Assembly: GCF_001658025.2 (NCBI RefSeq) | Contig: NZ_CP014007.2 | Span: 620,001 to 684,000, forward strand | Origin: Kosakonia oryzae | GTDB lineage: Bacteria; Pseudomonadota; Gammaproteobacteria; Enterobacterales; Enterobacteriaceae | DNA: 64,000 nt | Direction: 5' to 3' | Shown: positions 52,450-62,761 of the stretch, piece after piece | Position numbering within the stretch: the first letter of the stretch is position 1 | How the letters are laid out: each line of letters opens with the position of its first letter | Program-made: the position numbers and the translations under genes | Notes under the pieces: generated by a model | Database searches by the model: none | What the model was told of the DNA's origin: nothing | Seen by the model: only the letters and a program-made list of their open reading frames with translations

Positions 52450-53901
52450 TTAACGTTTAACGCTGGTGCGTGCTGCGGCAGGCTGTACGTTGCCTCTGAA
52501 GTTATCAACGCTTGCATCCTGCTGCGGGTTCTCCGGCGCGACGCTTTCCGGCGCCGTGGAGACGTTTTTACCCAGCGAGTTGTTCAGCGCCTGCAAATCC
52601 TGCTCGTTCAACGTACCCAGCGCCGATTTAATATTCAGCTCATTGATCAGGTAGTTATAACGCGCGCTGGAGAGCTGCTGTTTGGCGTTATACAGCGTGG
52701 TGGTCGCGTCCAGCACATCAACAATAGTACGCGTACCCACGGAGTAACCCGCTTCCATCGCATCCAGGGAGCTTTGGGCAGAAACAACCGCTTGTTTATA
52801 GGCGTTGATGCTGCTGATAGACGCGTTCACGTTGTTGAAAGAGGAGCGCACGTTCTGTACGACGCTACGATGCGCGCTTTCCAGCTGTTCGCTCGCGCCA
52901 ACAAAGTTGTACTGCGCCTGTTTAACCTGTGACGTTACCGAACCACCGCTATAAAGCGGCAGGCTGAAGCTCAGGCCAACAGAGTTCTGACCGATATCCC
53001 GATCCGCATAGGAAGAGGAGGCAACTGGGTTGCCACGCGTCGCAGAACCGCTGTATTTGGTATTCGAAACGCTGGTGGACGCCGTTAAGTTAAGCGTCGG
53101 CAGATGGCCGTCCTGCGCCTGGCGAATTTGCTCACGCGCCAGATCCTGGCTCAGACGCGCCTGCAGCAGCGTCAGGTTGCGGCTTTCCGCTTCCTTCAGC
53201 AGTGCGTTCACCGGCTTCGGTTTGTCGGTTTTAAAGCCATCGACATTCAGTGACGCCAGCTCCGGATAGTAGTTGCCGGTGATCTGACGCAATGATTCCA
53301 GGGCATTGTCGAGGTTGTTGCGGGCGGTCACTTCGTTCGCCAGCACGCTGTCATACTGAGAACGGGCGTTCTGTACGTCGGTAATGGCGACCAGGCCAAC
53401 GTTAAAACGTTGGGTGGTTTGATCCAACTGACGGTAAATTGCCTGTTTCTGCGCTTCCGTGTAAGAGAGCGCATCAATCGCGCTCAGCACGTTAAAATAG
53501 GCAGTCGCCGTATTCAGAATCAGGGTTTGCTGATCGGTTTGCCAGGTGACATCCTGAATGCCAGCCGTTTTTTCCTGCAGCGTCAGCGCGCGCCATTTCG
53601 ACATATCAAAAATAGTTTGCGTCAGTTGCAAAGAGCCGCTGGTCACATTCGAATCGACGCCATTACTATCACGAAAGCCATTGGTATACGTATAATCAGC
53701 GCCCAAACCGAGCTGTGGTAATAAAGGGCTGCGCGCTTCATTAATTTTCTCAAAGGCGGCATCGCGATCGGCGGCGGATTTACGCAGATCCGGGTTACTC
53801 AAACGAGCCTGCTGATATACCTGAAGCAGGTTTTCTGCCTGGCTCATGGTGCTGAAACCGGTGAGGCTCAGACCGATAAGGAGGGAGAGCAATTTCTTCA
53901 T
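52450..53901 (-). CDS. tolC: TolC, outer-membrane efflux and type I secretion channel
   Basis: A 483-residue channel (E. coli 493): signal peptide ending SQA, then ENLLQVYQQARLSNPDLRKSAADRDAAFEKINEARSP-type sequence with the internal structural duplication characteristic of the TolC helical barrel. C-terminal tail is shorter than in E. coli. Start at 53901 (MKKLLSLL) six bases after AAGGA; the ATG two codons earlier abuts that site and is unlikely. Confidence 0.97.
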   Translation of the reverse strand: MKKLLSLLIGLSLTGFSTMSQAENLLQVYQQARLSNPDLRKSAADRDAAFEKINEARSPLLPQLGLGADYTYTNGFRDSNGVDSNVTSGSLQLTQTIFDMSKWRALTLQEKTAGIQDVTWQTDQQTLILNTATAYFNVLSAIDALSYTEAQKQAIYRQLDQTTQRFNVGLVAITDVQNARSQYDSVLANEVTARNNLDNALESLRQITGNYYPELASLNVDGFKTDKPKPVNALLKEAESRNLTLLQARLSQDLAREQIRQAQDGHLPTLNLTASTSVSNTKYSGSATRGNPVASSSYADRDIGQNSVGLSFSLPLYSGGSVTSQVKQAQYNFVGASEQLESAHRSVVQNVRSSFNNVNASISSINAYKQAVVSAQSSLDAMEAGYSVGTRTIVDVLDATTTLYNAKQQLSSARYNYLINELNIKSALGTLNEQDLQALNNSLGKNVSTAPESVAPENPQQDASVDNFRGNVQPAAARTSVKR

Positions 53902-54109
53902 TTGCATTCCTTGTTGTGAAGCAGTATTAGCGCTGGTCTAAATTGGGAAAAAATAATCGCCGATTCTAGCAGAAACGGGCATCGCCTCAGCTTGGCGTTC
54001 CGTGCCATTGGCATAAATTTGCACCAATGTAACATATAGCGCTTGCAACAGTAATTAAACGGGTCTGAAATCCAGATTTTTGTCATTATTTCCGAATGAG
54101 ATGTCGCCA

Positions 54110-54742
54110 ATGAATAAGCCAATATCCCCCGAAATGACTTTCACAAAAAACGATGTAGAAATTATTGCACGAGAAACACTCTATAGCGGTTTTTTTTCGC
54201 TTGATCTTTACCGCTTTCGCCACCGTTTATTCAATGGTGAGATGAGCGGCGAAGTACGCCGTGAAATTTTTGAACGCGGTCACGCCGCAGTCTTGCTACC
54301 CTTTGACCCAGTGCGCGACGAAGTTGTGCTGATCGAACAGATCCGGATTGCGGCATTCGATACCAGCGAAAGCCCGTGGCTGCTGGAGATGGTCGCCGGT
54401 ATGATTGAAGAAGGTGAAACCGAAGAAGATGTGGTGCGCCGTGAAGCTGTCGAAGAAGCAGGGTTAACCGTCGGGCGCGCAAAAAAAGTATTGAGCTATC
54501 TGGCAAGCCCTGGCGGCACCAGCGAGCGTTCTGCCGTCTTTGTCGGTGAAGTGGATGCCACTCAGGCCGAAGGTGTTCATGGTCTGGTGGATGAAAACGA
54601 AGATATTCGGGTTCATGTGGTGAGTCGGGAGCAGGCTTACCAGTGGGTAGAAGAGGGGAAAATCGATAACGCAGCATCTGTCATCGCCCTGCAATGGCTG
54701 CAACTGCATCATGAGAGCTTACGAAACGAGTGGAAAAAATGA
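54110..54742 (+). CDS. nudF: NudF, ADP-ribose pyrophosphatase
   Basis: A 210-residue Nudix hydrolase (E. coli 209) that cleaves ADP-ribose. The Nudix box [23 protein letters not shown] (shown for its conserved G, E, RE and EE positions) is intact, with [11 protein letters not shown] after it. ATG 54110 is favoured by length; ATG 54101 is an alternative. Start of the nudF-yqiB-cpdA-yqiA-parE series, overlapping yqiB by 4 bases. Confidence 0.94.
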   Translation: MNKPISPEMTFTKNDVEIIARETLYSGFFSLDLYRFRHRLFNGEMSGEVRREIFERGHAAVLLPFDPVRDEVVLIEQIRIAAFDTSESPWLLEMVAGMIEEGETEEDVVRREAVEEAGLTVGRAKKVLSYLASPGGTSERSAVFVGEVDATQAEGVHGLVDENEDIRVHVVSREQAYQWVEEGKIDNAASVIALQWLQLHHESLRNEWKK

Positions 54743-55161
54743 AGCGCTATACACCTGACTTCCCTGAAATGATGCGCCTGTGCGAAACCAATTTCGCTCA
54801 ATTGCGTCGTCTGTTGCCGCGTAATGATGAAGCGGGCCAAACGGTGAGCTATCAGGTGACTAACGCACAATACCGGTTAACGATTGTTGAAGCGACGCGT
54901 TATACGACGCTGGTGGAAATTGAACAGACGGTGCCTGCCGTGAGCTACTGGAGCCTGCCGTCCATGACGGTGCGCCTGTACCACGACGCGATGGTCGCTG
55001 AAGTGTGTTCAAGTCAGCAGATCTTTCGTTTCAAAGCGCGTTATGATTATCCTAATAAAAAGTTGCATCAACGCGACGAAAAGCATCAAATTAATCAGTT
55101 TCTGGCCGATTGGCTACGTTACTGTTTAGCACATGGAGCAATGGCGATTCCGGTTTGTTAG
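54739..55161 (+). CDS. yqiB: YqiB, DUF1249 family protein
   Basis: A 140-residue cytoplasmic protein (E. coli 140) starting [19 protein letters not shown] and ending HGAMAIPVC. Its start overlaps the nudF stop (ATGA). Function not established; in E. coli this gene is linked with nudF and cpdA. Confidence 0.94.
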   Translation: MKRYTPDFPEMMRLCETNFAQLRRLLPRNDEAGQTVSYQVTNAQYRLTIVEATRYTTLVEIEQTVPAVSYWSLPSMTVRLYHDAMVAEVCSSQQIFRFKARYDYPNKKLHQRDEKHQINQFLADWLRYCLAHGAMAIPVC

Positions 55162-55185
55162 CGTCATGAAACCTAAGGACACCAT

Positions 55186-56013
55186 TTGGAAAGCCTGTTA
55201 AACCTCTCTCTGGCCGGTGAGTCCAGAGTCAGGGTCTTACAAATTACTGATTCTCACCTGTTTGCCGAAAAGCACGAGACGCTGTTAGGGGTCAATACCT
55301 GGGAAAGTTATCAGGCGGTACTGGAGGCTATCCAGGCCCAGAAGCGCCCTTGCGATCTGATCGTCGCCACCGGCGACCTGGCACAGGATCACTCCGCTGC
55401 GGCTTATCAGCATTTTGCTGAAGGCATCGCACGATTCACTGCGCCTTGCGTCTGGTTACCGGGTAATCACGATTTCCAGCCCGCTATGTACAGCGCATTA
55501 CAGGACGCGGGAATATCCCCTGCAAAACGCGTATTTATCGGCGATCATTGGCAAATCCTGCTGCTGGACAGCCAGGTATTTGGCGTCCCGCACGGCGAAT
55601 TGAGCGAATTTCAGCTTGAGTGGCTGGAGAATAAACTTTCCGACAGTCCGGAGCGGCACACCTTGCTGTTGCTTCATCACCATCCGCTGCCATCCGGTTG
55701 TAGCTGGCTCGATCAGCACAGCCTGCGTAACGCGGGCGAGCTGAATAATGTGCTTCAGCGCTTCCCGAATGTGCGCCACCTGCTGTGCGGGCATATTCAC
55801 CAGGAGCTGGATCTCGACTGGAATGGCCGCCGCCTGCTGGCGACGCCTTCAACCTGCGTGCAGTTCAAACCGCACTGCGCCAACTTTACGCTCGATACCA
55901 TTGCACCGGGCTGGCGCTGGCTGGATCTCTACGACGACGGAACGCTGCATACCGAAGTCTGCCGGCTGGAGAGCACGCAGTTCCGCCCCGATACGGCTTC
56001 AGAAGGCTACTAA
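55186..56013 (+). CDS. cpdA: CpdA, 3-prime,5-prime-cyclic-AMP phosphodiesterase
   Basis: A 275-residue class III cAMP phosphodiesterase (E. coli 275) that lowers cAMP. The metallophosphoesterase motifs are in order: [23 protein letters not shown] and CGHIHQ. The start is TTG at 55186 after AAGGACACC, as in E. coli, which may keep expression low. Overlaps yqiA by one base. Confidence 0.96.
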   Translation: MESLLNLSLAGESRVRVLQITDSHLFAEKHETLLGVNTWESYQAVLEAIQAQKRPCDLIVATGDLAQDHSAAAYQHFAEGIARFTAPCVWLPGNHDFQPAMYSALQDAGISPAKRVFIGDHWQILLLDSQVFGVPHGELSEFQLEWLENKLSDSPERHTLLLLHHHPLPSGCSWLDQHSLRNAGELNNVLQRFPNVRHLLCGHIHQELDLDWNGRRLLATPSTCVQFKPHCANFTLDTIAPGWRWLDLYDDGTLHTEVCRLESTQFRPDTASEGY

Positions 56014-56588
56014 TGTCCACTCTTCTCTATCTGCATGGCTTTAACAGTTCGCCGCGTTCGGCGAAGGCCACGCAGTTGACGCAATGGCTGTCGCAGCACT
56101 ATCCCGACATCGACGTGCTGGTGCCGCAGTTGCCGCCTTATCCCGCCGCGGCTGCCGAATTGCTGGAGTCGCTGGTGCTTGAGCAGGGCGGGCGGCAGCT
56201 TGGCGTCGTCGGATCGTCGCTGGGCGGTTACTACGCAACCTGGCTCTCGCAATGCTTTATGCTGCCCGCGGTGGTGATCAACCCGGCGGTGCGTCCGTTT
56301 CAGTTACTGGCCGATTACCTCGGCAATAACGAGAATCCCTACACTGGGGAACAATATGTGCTAGAGTCTCGCCATATTTACGAGCTCAAAGTGATGCAAG
56401 TTGACCCGCTTGAAGCGCCGGATCTTATCTGGCTGCTGCAACAGACCGGGGACGAAGTGCTCGATTACCGCCAGGCGGTGGCCTATTACGATGCCTGTCG
56501 CCAGACTGTAGAAGAGGGCGGGAATCATGCCTTTGTGGGCTTTGAGAATCATTTCACACAGATTATCGATTTCCTTGGGCTGCATTGA
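56013..56588 (+). CDS. yqiA: YqiA, alpha/beta-hydrolase esterase
   Basis: A 191-residue UPF0227-type esterase (E. coli 193): oxyanion region YLHGFNSSP, nucleophile elbow GSSLGGYYA (Ser near 89) and the late catalytic His in GGNHAFVGF. Acts on short acyl esters in vitro. ATG 56013 overlaps the cpdA stop codon. Confidence 0.95.
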   Translation: MSTLLYLHGFNSSPRSAKATQLTQWLSQHYPDIDVLVPQLPPYPAAAAELLESLVLEQGGRQLGVVGSSLGGYYATWLSQCFMLPAVVINPAVRPFQLLADYLGNNENPYTGEQYVLESRHIYELKVMQVDPLEAPDLIWLLQQTGDEVLDYRQAVAYYDACRQTVEEGGNHAFVGFENHFTQIIDFLGLH

Positions 56589-56629
56589 GCCGACAGGGAA
56601 ACGATGCGGTCACTATCTACGAACAAACC

Positions 56630-58522
56630 ATGACGCAATCCTATAACGCTGATGCCATAGAGGTACTCACCGGGCTTGAGCCGGTTCGCCGCCGTCCGGG
56701 GATGTACACCGATACCACTCGCCCAAACCACCTCGGGCAGGAAGTCATTGATAACAGTGTCGATGAGGCGCTGGCGGGGCACGCCAAACGCGTGGAGGTG
56801 ATCCTGCACGCCGACCAGTCGCTGGAAGTTATCGACGACGGGCGCGGCATGCCGGTGGACATTCACCCGGAAGAGGGCGTTCCGGCCGTTGAGCTGATCC
56901 TCTGCCGTCTGCACGCGGGCGGTAAATTCTCAAATAAAAACTATCAGTTCTCCGGTGGCTTGCACGGCGTTGGCATTTCTGTGGTGAACGCCCTGTCGCG
57001 TCGCGTGGAAGTGCAGGTTAAACGTGACGGACAGATTTACAGCATTGCGTTTGAAAATGGCGAAAAGGTCGAGGATCTGCAGGTTATCGGTACCTGCGGC
57101 AAACGCAATACCGGAACCAGCGTCCATTTCTGGCCGGATGAGTCCTTCTTTGATAGCCCGCGTTTCTCGGTTTCCCGCCTGACGCATCTGCTGAAAGCAA
57201 AAGCCGTACTCTGCCCCGGCGTGGAAATCCTCTTCAAAGATGAAGTGAACAACGCCGAGCAGCGCTGGTGTTATCAGGATGGCCTGAACGACTACCTGTG
57301 CGAAGCGGTCAACGGCCTGCCGACGCTGCCGGAAAAACCGTTTATTGGTAATTTCTCCGCTGAAACCGAAGCGGTGGACTGGGCGCTGTTGTGGCTACCG
57401 GAAGGCGGCGAGCTGCTGACAGAAAGCTACGTCAACCTGATCCCGACTATGCAGGGCGGGACGCACGTTAACGGCCTGCGCCAGGGGCTACTGGATGCCA
57501 TGCGCGAGTTCTGCGAATACCGCAATATTCTGCCGCGCGGCGTGAAGCTTTCGGCGGAAGATATCTGGGAACGCTGCGCGTACGTGCTGTCGGTAAAAAT
57601 GCAGGATCCGCAGTTCGCCGGGCAGACCAAAGAACGGCTCTCTTCCCGTCAGTGCGCCGCGTTTGTCTCCGGTGTGGTGAAAGATGCCTTCAGCCTGTGG
57701 CTGAACCAGAATATTCAGACCGCTGAACTGCTGGCCGAAATGGCGATTTCCAGCGCCCAGCGCCGTATGCGCGCCGCCAAAAAAGTGGTGCGTAAAAAGC
57801 TGACCAGCGGTCCGGCGCTGCCGGGTAAACTGGCGGACTGTACCGCGCAGGATCTGAACCGTACCGAGCTGTTCCTCGTGGAAGGTGACTCGGCGGGCGG
57901 CTCCGCTAAGCAGGCGCGCGATCGTGAATATCAGGCGATCATGCCGCTGAAAGGTAAGATCCTGAATACCTGGGAAGTCTCTTCGGACGAAGTGCTGGCC
58001 TCGCAGGAAGTGCATGATATTTCCGTGGCGATCGGTATCGATCCGGACAGCGACGATCTCAGCCAGCTACGCTACGGCAAGATCTGTATCCTCGCCGATG
58101 CGGATTCCGATGGTCTGCACATTGCCACACTGCTGTGCGCGCTGTTCGTGCGCCACTTCCGCGCGCTGGTGAAGCAAGGCCACGTCTACGTGGCGCTGCC
58201 GCCGTTGTACCGTATCGATCTCGGCAAAGAGGTGTATTACGCGCTGACGGAAGAAGAGAAAACCGGCGTGCTGGAACAACTGAAGCGCAAGAAAGGCAAA
58301 CCGAACGTGCAGCGCTTTAAAGGGCTGGGCGAGATGAACCCAATGCAGCTTCGTGAAACCACGCTCGATCCGAACACCCGCCGTCTGGTACAGCTTGTCA
58401 TCAGCGATGAAGATGAGCAGCAAACCACTGCCATGATGGATATGCTGCTGGCCAAAAAGCGTTCCGAAGATCGCCGCAACTGGCTGCAAGAAAAAGGCGA
58501 TATGGCCGATATCGAAGCCTGA
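56630..58522 (+). CDS. parE: ParE, topoisomerase IV subunit B
   Basis: A 630-residue ATPase subunit (E. coli 630) of topoisomerase IV, which decatenates chromosomes with ParC. GHKL ATPase features EVIDNSVDEALAG, DDGRGMPVD and GGLHGVG; the TOPRIM domain shows VEGDSAGGSAKQARDR, PLKGKILN and DADSDG. The region of the quinolone-associated positions (EGDSAGGS) is unaltered. Last gene of the nudF series. Start at 56630; an upstream in-frame ATG at 56585 overlaps yqiA. Confidence 0.98.
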   Translation: MTQSYNADAIEVLTGLEPVRRRPGMYTDTTRPNHLGQEVIDNSVDEALAGHAKRVEVILHADQSLEVIDDGRGMPVDIHPEEGVPAVELILCRLHAGGKFSNKNYQFSGGLHGVGISVVNALSRRVEVQVKRDGQIYSIAFENGEKVEDLQVIGTCGKRNTGTSVHFWPDESFFDSPRFSVSRLTHLLKAKAVLCPGVEILFKDEVNNAEQRWCYQDGLNDYLCEAVNGLPTLPEKPFIGNFSAETEAVDWALLWLPEGGELLTESYVNLIPTMQGGTHVNGLRQGLLDAMREFCEYRNILPRGVKLSAEDIWERCAYVLSVKMQDPQFAGQTKERLSSRQCAAFVSGVVKDAFSLWLNQNIQTAELLAEMAISSAQRRMRAAKKVVRKKLTSGPALPGKLADCTAQDLNRTELFLVEGDSAGGSAKQARDREYQAIMPLKGKILNTWEVSSDEVLASQEVHDISVAIGIDPDSDDLSQLRYGKICILADADSDGLHIATLLCALFVRHFRALVKQGHVYVALPPLYRIDLGKEVYYALTEEEKTGVLEQLKRKKGKPNVQRFKGLGEMNPMQLRETTLDPNTRRLVQLVISDEDEQQTTAMMDMLLAKKRSEDRRNWLQEKGDMADIEA

Positions 58523-58536
58523 TAAACCCCACCACG

Positions 58537-58565
58537 AAAAAGGGATGCTTAGCGCATCCCTTTTT
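58537..58565. terminator. Bidirectional terminator between parE and hutG
   Basis: GGGATGC (58542-58548) pairs with GCATCCC (58554-58560), flanked by AAAAA and TTTTT so that it works in both directions. Confidence 0.9.
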
Positions 58566-58567
58566 AT

Positions 58568-59368
58568 TTAGCGGCTCAGGTTCTGTTCGCCCCATGCCAG
58601 CGCCGTGTTTATCAGGGCGCTCAACAGTTCGCGAAAGCGTTCGCTCTTCTCTTCGCAGAACGCAAAGCTCGTCTCATCCATGTAGCAGCACTGCGCCACT
58701 TCCAGTTGTACCGCATGAATGTTCTGTTGCGGTGCGCCGTAATGGCGGGTGATATACCCGCCTTTAAAGCGGCCGTTGAGCACTTTGGTGTAGTGCGGAA
58801 ACGCATCGCAGCAGTCCAGCAATGCGCGGCTCAGATCCGGCGCGCAGCTTGCCCCATCGGCAGTGCCAAAATTCAGATCCGGCAGTTTGCCCTCGAACAG
58901 ACGAGGAACCACCGATTTGATAGAGTGCGCATCCCACAGCAACGCGTAGCCGAAGGTGTCGCGCAACCGTGCCAGTTCCTGCGCCAGCGCCTGGTGATAA
59001 GGCTGCCATATGTTGTGCAAAATGGCGGCTTTCGTGGCGTCATCCGGCGCTTTGCCCGCTTCGAACAGCGGCTCGCCGTCAAAAAAAGTCCCCGGGAACA
59101 GGCCGGTGGTCGCCGTGCTGTATAGCGGTTTGTCATCCGCCGGGCGGTTTAAATCCACGACATAGCGGGAATAATTAGCGCTTAGCACGCTGGCACCCAG
59201 CTCGCGAATCGGCTGATACAACAGCGGAATATGCCAGTCCGTATCCTCCAGGCGCTGCGCCCGCACGGTAAGGCTGCGGGCGATCTCCGGCGTCAATTGC
59301 GTGCCGGGATGGGGCATGCTGACCAGCAGCGGCAGCCGACCCTGATGTAATTCGAATCCGTTAGTCAT
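58568..59368 (-). CDS. hutG: HutG, N-formylglutamate deformylase
   Basis: A 267-residue zinc amidohydrolase-type enzyme of the formylglutamate branch of histidine breakdown (N-formyl-Glu to Glu and formate). Sequence blocks [43 protein letters not shown] and [14 protein letters not shown] are typical. Start at 59368 with AGGAAG; it overlaps the end of hutI by 8 bases, so the longer frame to 59464 is rejected. Confidence 0.93.
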   Translation of the reverse strand: MTNGFELHQGRLPLLVSMPHPGTQLTPEIARSLTVRAQRLEDTDWHIPLLYQPIRELGASVLSANYSRYVVDLNRPADDKPLYSTATTGLFPGTFFDGEPLFEAGKAPDDATKAAILHNIWQPYHQALAQELARLRDTFGYALLWDAHSIKSVVPRLFEGKLPDLNFGTADGASCAPDLSRALLDCCDAFPHYTKVLNGRFKGGYITRHYGAPQQNIHAVQLEVAQCCYMDETSFAFCEEKSERFRELLSALINTALAWGEQNLSR

Positions 59369-60569
59369 GCCACACTTCCTCCCCCTGATAAATAACCTGT
59401 TTCGACAGCGTTCCACCCAGCCAGTAGCTGAGTTCTGCCGGATGAGCAACATCCCACGCGACAAAGCTGGCCTCTTTACCTGCCTGTAGCGTACCGCAGC
59501 GATCGCTGATACCTAACGCGCGGGCGGCATGACAGGTCACTCCCGCCAGCGCTTCTTCAGGTGTCAGACGGAACAACGTGCAGGCCATATTCATCATCAG
59601 GCGCAGAGACAACACCGGCGACGTGCCGGGGTTCAGATCGCTGGAAATGGCCATCGGCACCTGATGTTGACGCAGTAGCGCCACCGGCGGCTGCTGGCTC
59701 TCGCGTAGAAAGTAAAAGGCACCCGGCAGCAGAACGGCTGTGGTGCCATGCTCCGCCATCAGCACGATATCCTCTTCACACAAATACTCCAGATGATCGG
59801 CGGAAAGCGCGTTGTAGCGGGCGGCCAGACCAGCGCCGTGCAGCAGTGAAAGCTGTTCGGCATGCAGTTTTACCGGTAAGCCAAGCTGTTGCGCTTTATG
59901 GAAAACCCGCTCCACTTGCGACGGTGAAAAAGCCAGATGTTCACAAAAAGCATCGACCGCATCGACCAGCCCTTGTGCGTGCCAGGCGGGCAGCCAGTGC
60001 TGGCAAATCTCGTCGATATAGTCGTCGGCGCGCCCCTGATACTCGCCCGGCAATGCATGCGCTGCGAGACAGGTGCTAAAGATAGTGAGTGGCATTTCTG
60101 CGCTAAGCGCGCGGATCACTTGCAACATTTTGCCTTCATCGGCAAAGCTGAGGCCGTAGCCGGATTTGATCTCAAGCGTGGTAACGCCATCTTTGCGTAG
60201 CGCGTGAATGCGTTTGCGGGCGCTTTCCAGCAGTTGTTGCTGGCTGGCGTGACGGGTGGCATTCACGGTACTGATAATGCCGCCGCCGGCTGCGGCGATC
60301 TCCGCGTAACTTGCGCCGTTGAGACGCATCTCAAACTCCTGACTGCGATCGCCGCCAAACACGCTATGGCTATGGCAATCGATCAGTCCGGGCGTAACCA
60401 GCCGTCCGTGCAGATCCACTTCACGATCAATCGCATCGTCCGGCTGCGTTCCCTCTTCGCCCAGCCATTCAATGCGCGGGCCATCGGTGATCATCGCCGC
60501 ATGGGGAATCAGGTTGTATTTGCCTGCTTCCATGGTGGCAATCTGGCAGTGACGCCATAAAATGCGCAT
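59361..60569 (-). CDS. hutI: HutI, imidazolonepropionase
   Basis: A 402-residue metal-dependent amidohydrolase opening the imidazolone ring to N-formimino-glutamate. [17 protein letters not shown] (HxH metal site), [15 protein letters not shown] and VKLHAEQLS are intact, with the final Asp in [12 protein letters not shown]. Start at 60569 after GGAGAACGCGG. Second gene of the hutU-hutI-hutG transcript. Confidence 0.95.
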   Translation of the reverse strand: MRILWRHCQIATMEAGKYNLIPHAAMITDGPRIEWLGEEGTQPDDAIDREVDLHGRLVTPGLIDCHSHSVFGGDRSQEFEMRLNGASYAEIAAAGGGIISTVNATRHASQQQLLESARKRIHALRKDGVTTLEIKSGYGLSFADEGKMLQVIRALSAEMPLTIFSTCLAAHALPGEYQGRADDYIDEICQHWLPAWHAQGLVDAVDAFCEHLAFSPSQVERVFHKAQQLGLPVKLHAEQLSLLHGAGLAARYNALSADHLEYLCEEDIVLMAEHGTTAVLLPGAFYFLRESQQPPVALLRQHQVPMAISSDLNPGTSPVLSLRLMMNMACTLFRLTPEEALAGVTCHAARALGISDRCGTLQAGKEASFVAWDVAHPAELSYWLGGTLSKQVIYQGEEVWHD

Positions 60570-60618
60570 CCGCGTTCTCCCGTCATGGTTCGGCGCGGCC
60601 ATCGCCGCGCCACCGGTT

Positions 60619-62295
60619 TTACTTTGTAATCATCGGCAGGTTGAGGTCGTGCTCTTTGGCACAGGCAACAGCGGAATCATAGCCTGCATCGGCATGGCGC
60701 ATCACGCCCGTCGCCGGATCGTTATGCAGTACGCGGGCGATACGTTCTGCCGCTTCATCCGTGCCATCGCAGACGATAACCATCCCCGAATGCTGTGAGA
60801 AGCCCATGCCGACGCCGCCGCCGTGGTGCAGGGAAACCCAGGTTGCGCCGCTGGCGGTATTGAGCAAGGCATTCAGCAGCGGCCAGTCGGAAACCGCATC
60901 GGAGCCATCTTTCATCGCTTCGGTTTCGCGGTTCGGGCTGGCAACGGAGCCGGAGTCCAGGTGATCGCGGCCAATGACAATCGGTGCCGAGACTTCGCCG
61001 CGACGCACCATTTCGTTAAACGCCAGCCCCAGACGCGCGCGCTGCCCCAGACCCACCCAGCAAATACGTGCTGGCAGGCCCTGGAAACTGATGCGCTCTT
61101 TCGCCATATCCAGCCAGCGGTGCAGATGCGCATCATCTGCGATCAGCTCTTTCACCTTTTCATCGGTGCGATAGATATCTTCCGGATCGCCGGAGAGCGC
61201 GGCCCAGCGGAACGGCCCGATACCGCGGCAGAACAACGGGCGAATATAAGCAGGCACAAAACCCGGGAAATCGAAGGCGTTGCTGACGCCCATCTCTTTC
61301 GCCATCTGGCGAATATTGTTGCCGTAATCGAAGGTTGGAATGCCCTGCTGCTGGAAGGCGAGCATCGCTTTAACGTGCTCCGCCATAGAGGCTTTCGCCG
61401 CCTGAATCACCACCGCTGGCTCCGTCTTCGCGCGTTCGCGATACTCTTCCCACTGCCAGCCAATCGGCAGATAGCCGTTCAGCGGATCGTGGGCGCTGGT
61501 TTGATCGGTCACGATATCCGGACGAACACCGCGTTTAACCAGTTCCGGTAAGACTTCCGCCGCATTGCCGTGCAGCGCAACAGAGATGGCTTTGCCTTCG
61601 CGGGTGTAGCGTTCAATACGCGCCAGCGCATCGTCCAGATCCGTTGCCTGCTCATCCACATAGCCGGTACGCAGGCGGAAATCGATGCGGGATTGCTGAC
61701 ACTCAATGTTCAGCGAGCAGGCGCCCGCCAGCGTGGCGGCCAGCGGCTGTGCGCCGCCCATACCGCCCAGACCGGCGGTCAGCACCCAGCGGCCAACCAG
61801 CGAACCGTTATAGTGCTGGCGACCCGCTTCGACGAAGGTTTCATATGTGCCCTGAACGATCCCCTGGCTGCCAATATAGATCCAGGAGCCTGCGGTCATC
61901 TGGCCGTACATCGCCAGCCCTTTAGCGTCCAGTTCGTTGAAGTGTTCCCAGTTAGCCCAGTGGGGAACCAGGTTGGAGTTGGCGATCAGGACGCGCGGCG
62001 CATTGCTGTGGGTTTTAAACACGCCGACCGGCTTGCCGGATTGCACCAGCAGCGTTTCGTCATCGTTAAGCTGCTTCAGCGCTTCCACCATTTTGTCAAA
62101 GCACTCCCAGTTACGCGCTGCCCGTCCAATCCCCCCGTAAACCACCAGCTCTTTCGGGTTTTCCGCGACTTCGGGATCAAGGTTGTTCATCAGCATGCGC
62201 AGCGGCGCTTCGGTCAGCCAGCTTTTCGCATTCAATGTCGTGCCGCGCGGCGCTCTGATCTCAACATCACGATAACGGGAAAATTCACTACTCAT
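60619..62295 (-). CDS. hutU: HutU, urocanate hydratase
   Basis: A 558-residue urocanase with tightly bound NAD+: [37 protein letters not shown] and the active-site Cys in [14 protein letters not shown]. It hydrates urocanate to imidazolonepropionate. First gene of hutUIG; the start at 62295 is preceded by AAGG. A HutC-type operator lies 53 bases upstream. hutH and hutC are not in the window. Confidence 0.95.
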   Translation of the reverse strand: MSSEFSRYRDVEIRAPRGTTLNAKSWLTEAPLRMLMNNLDPEVAENPKELVVYGGIGRAARNWECFDKMVEALKQLNDDETLLVQSGKPVGVFKTHSNAPRVLIANSNLVPHWANWEHFNELDAKGLAMYGQMTAGSWIYIGSQGIVQGTYETFVEAGRQHYNGSLVGRWVLTAGLGGMGGAQPLAATLAGACSLNIECQQSRIDFRLRTGYVDEQATDLDDALARIERYTREGKAISVALHGNAAEVLPELVKRGVRPDIVTDQTSAHDPLNGYLPIGWQWEEYRERAKTEPAVVIQAAKASMAEHVKAMLAFQQQGIPTFDYGNNIRQMAKEMGVSNAFDFPGFVPAYIRPLFCRGIGPFRWAALSGDPEDIYRTDEKVKELIADDAHLHRWLDMAKERISFQGLPARICWVGLGQRARLGLAFNEMVRRGEVSAPIVIGRDHLDSGSVASPNRETEAMKDGSDAVSDWPLLNALLNTASGATWVSLHHGGGVGMGFSQHSGMVIVCDGTDEAAERIARVLHNDPATGVMRHADAGYDSAVACAKEHDLNLPMITK

Positions 62296-62347
62296 GCGGT
62301 TTACCTTCTTTGTTTGATAGCAGGATAAATGCTTACTGACGTTGTCT

Positions 62348-62357
62348 TGTATATACA
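62348..62357. promoter_or_regulatory. HutC-type operator near hutU
   Basis: TGTATATACA matches the TGTA-N2-TACA core recognised by the GntR-family repressor HutC. It lies 53 bases upstream of hutU in the hutU/ABC-importer divergent region. Confidence 0.65.
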
Positions 62358-62682
62358 TGATAAGCACATATGGTGCCACTTTGATCGATTTATTTATTAT
62401 CTATGTAAAACAGCAACTTGTAATTTACTGTTTTCCGGGAGGCGCTGAGGGAAGGGATTTTAGCGTGCTTTACTGCACTATTATTGTGCTTAACGGCAGA
62501 AAAATGATCATTTTAAGTGCATTAATGCGCTGTTTTATGGCGAGAGAACAGGGCGATAAAGCAGAGGTAATCCGCCTGGTTAGACTGATTTTATTAACGA
62601 GATATTATTATGTTATTGTTTTTAATGGTTTTTAATTTATCGATATATGTTGCGATTACGTTATGGCACATGGCTTGCAAGT

Positions 62683-62692
62683 TGTACATACA
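62683..62692. promoter_or_regulatory. HutC-type operator before the ABC importer
   Basis: TGTACATACA, within TTGTACATACAA, fits TGTA-N2-TACA and lies 70 bases before the ATPase gene. The remaining divergent DNA (62358-62682) is AT-rich; a 97-codon frame there (62342-62635) overlaps the first operator and shows no family signature. Confidence 0.65.
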
Positions 62693-62761
62693 AGGATATA
62701 CATAAAGCATTTTGCATCGCCGTCACAACGGGACGGCAAGTGATGACCATAAGGCGTAACG

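Noticed and set aside
54101..54109. Alternative nudF start at 54101
   Set aside because: No ribosome-binding site directly upstream and it makes the protein longer than the E. coli enzyme; kept only as a possibility.
62342..62635. 97-codon frame between hutU and the ABC importer
   Set aside because: It begins over the HutC-type operator, has no ribosome-binding site or recognisable domain, and lies in AT-rich promoter DNA.
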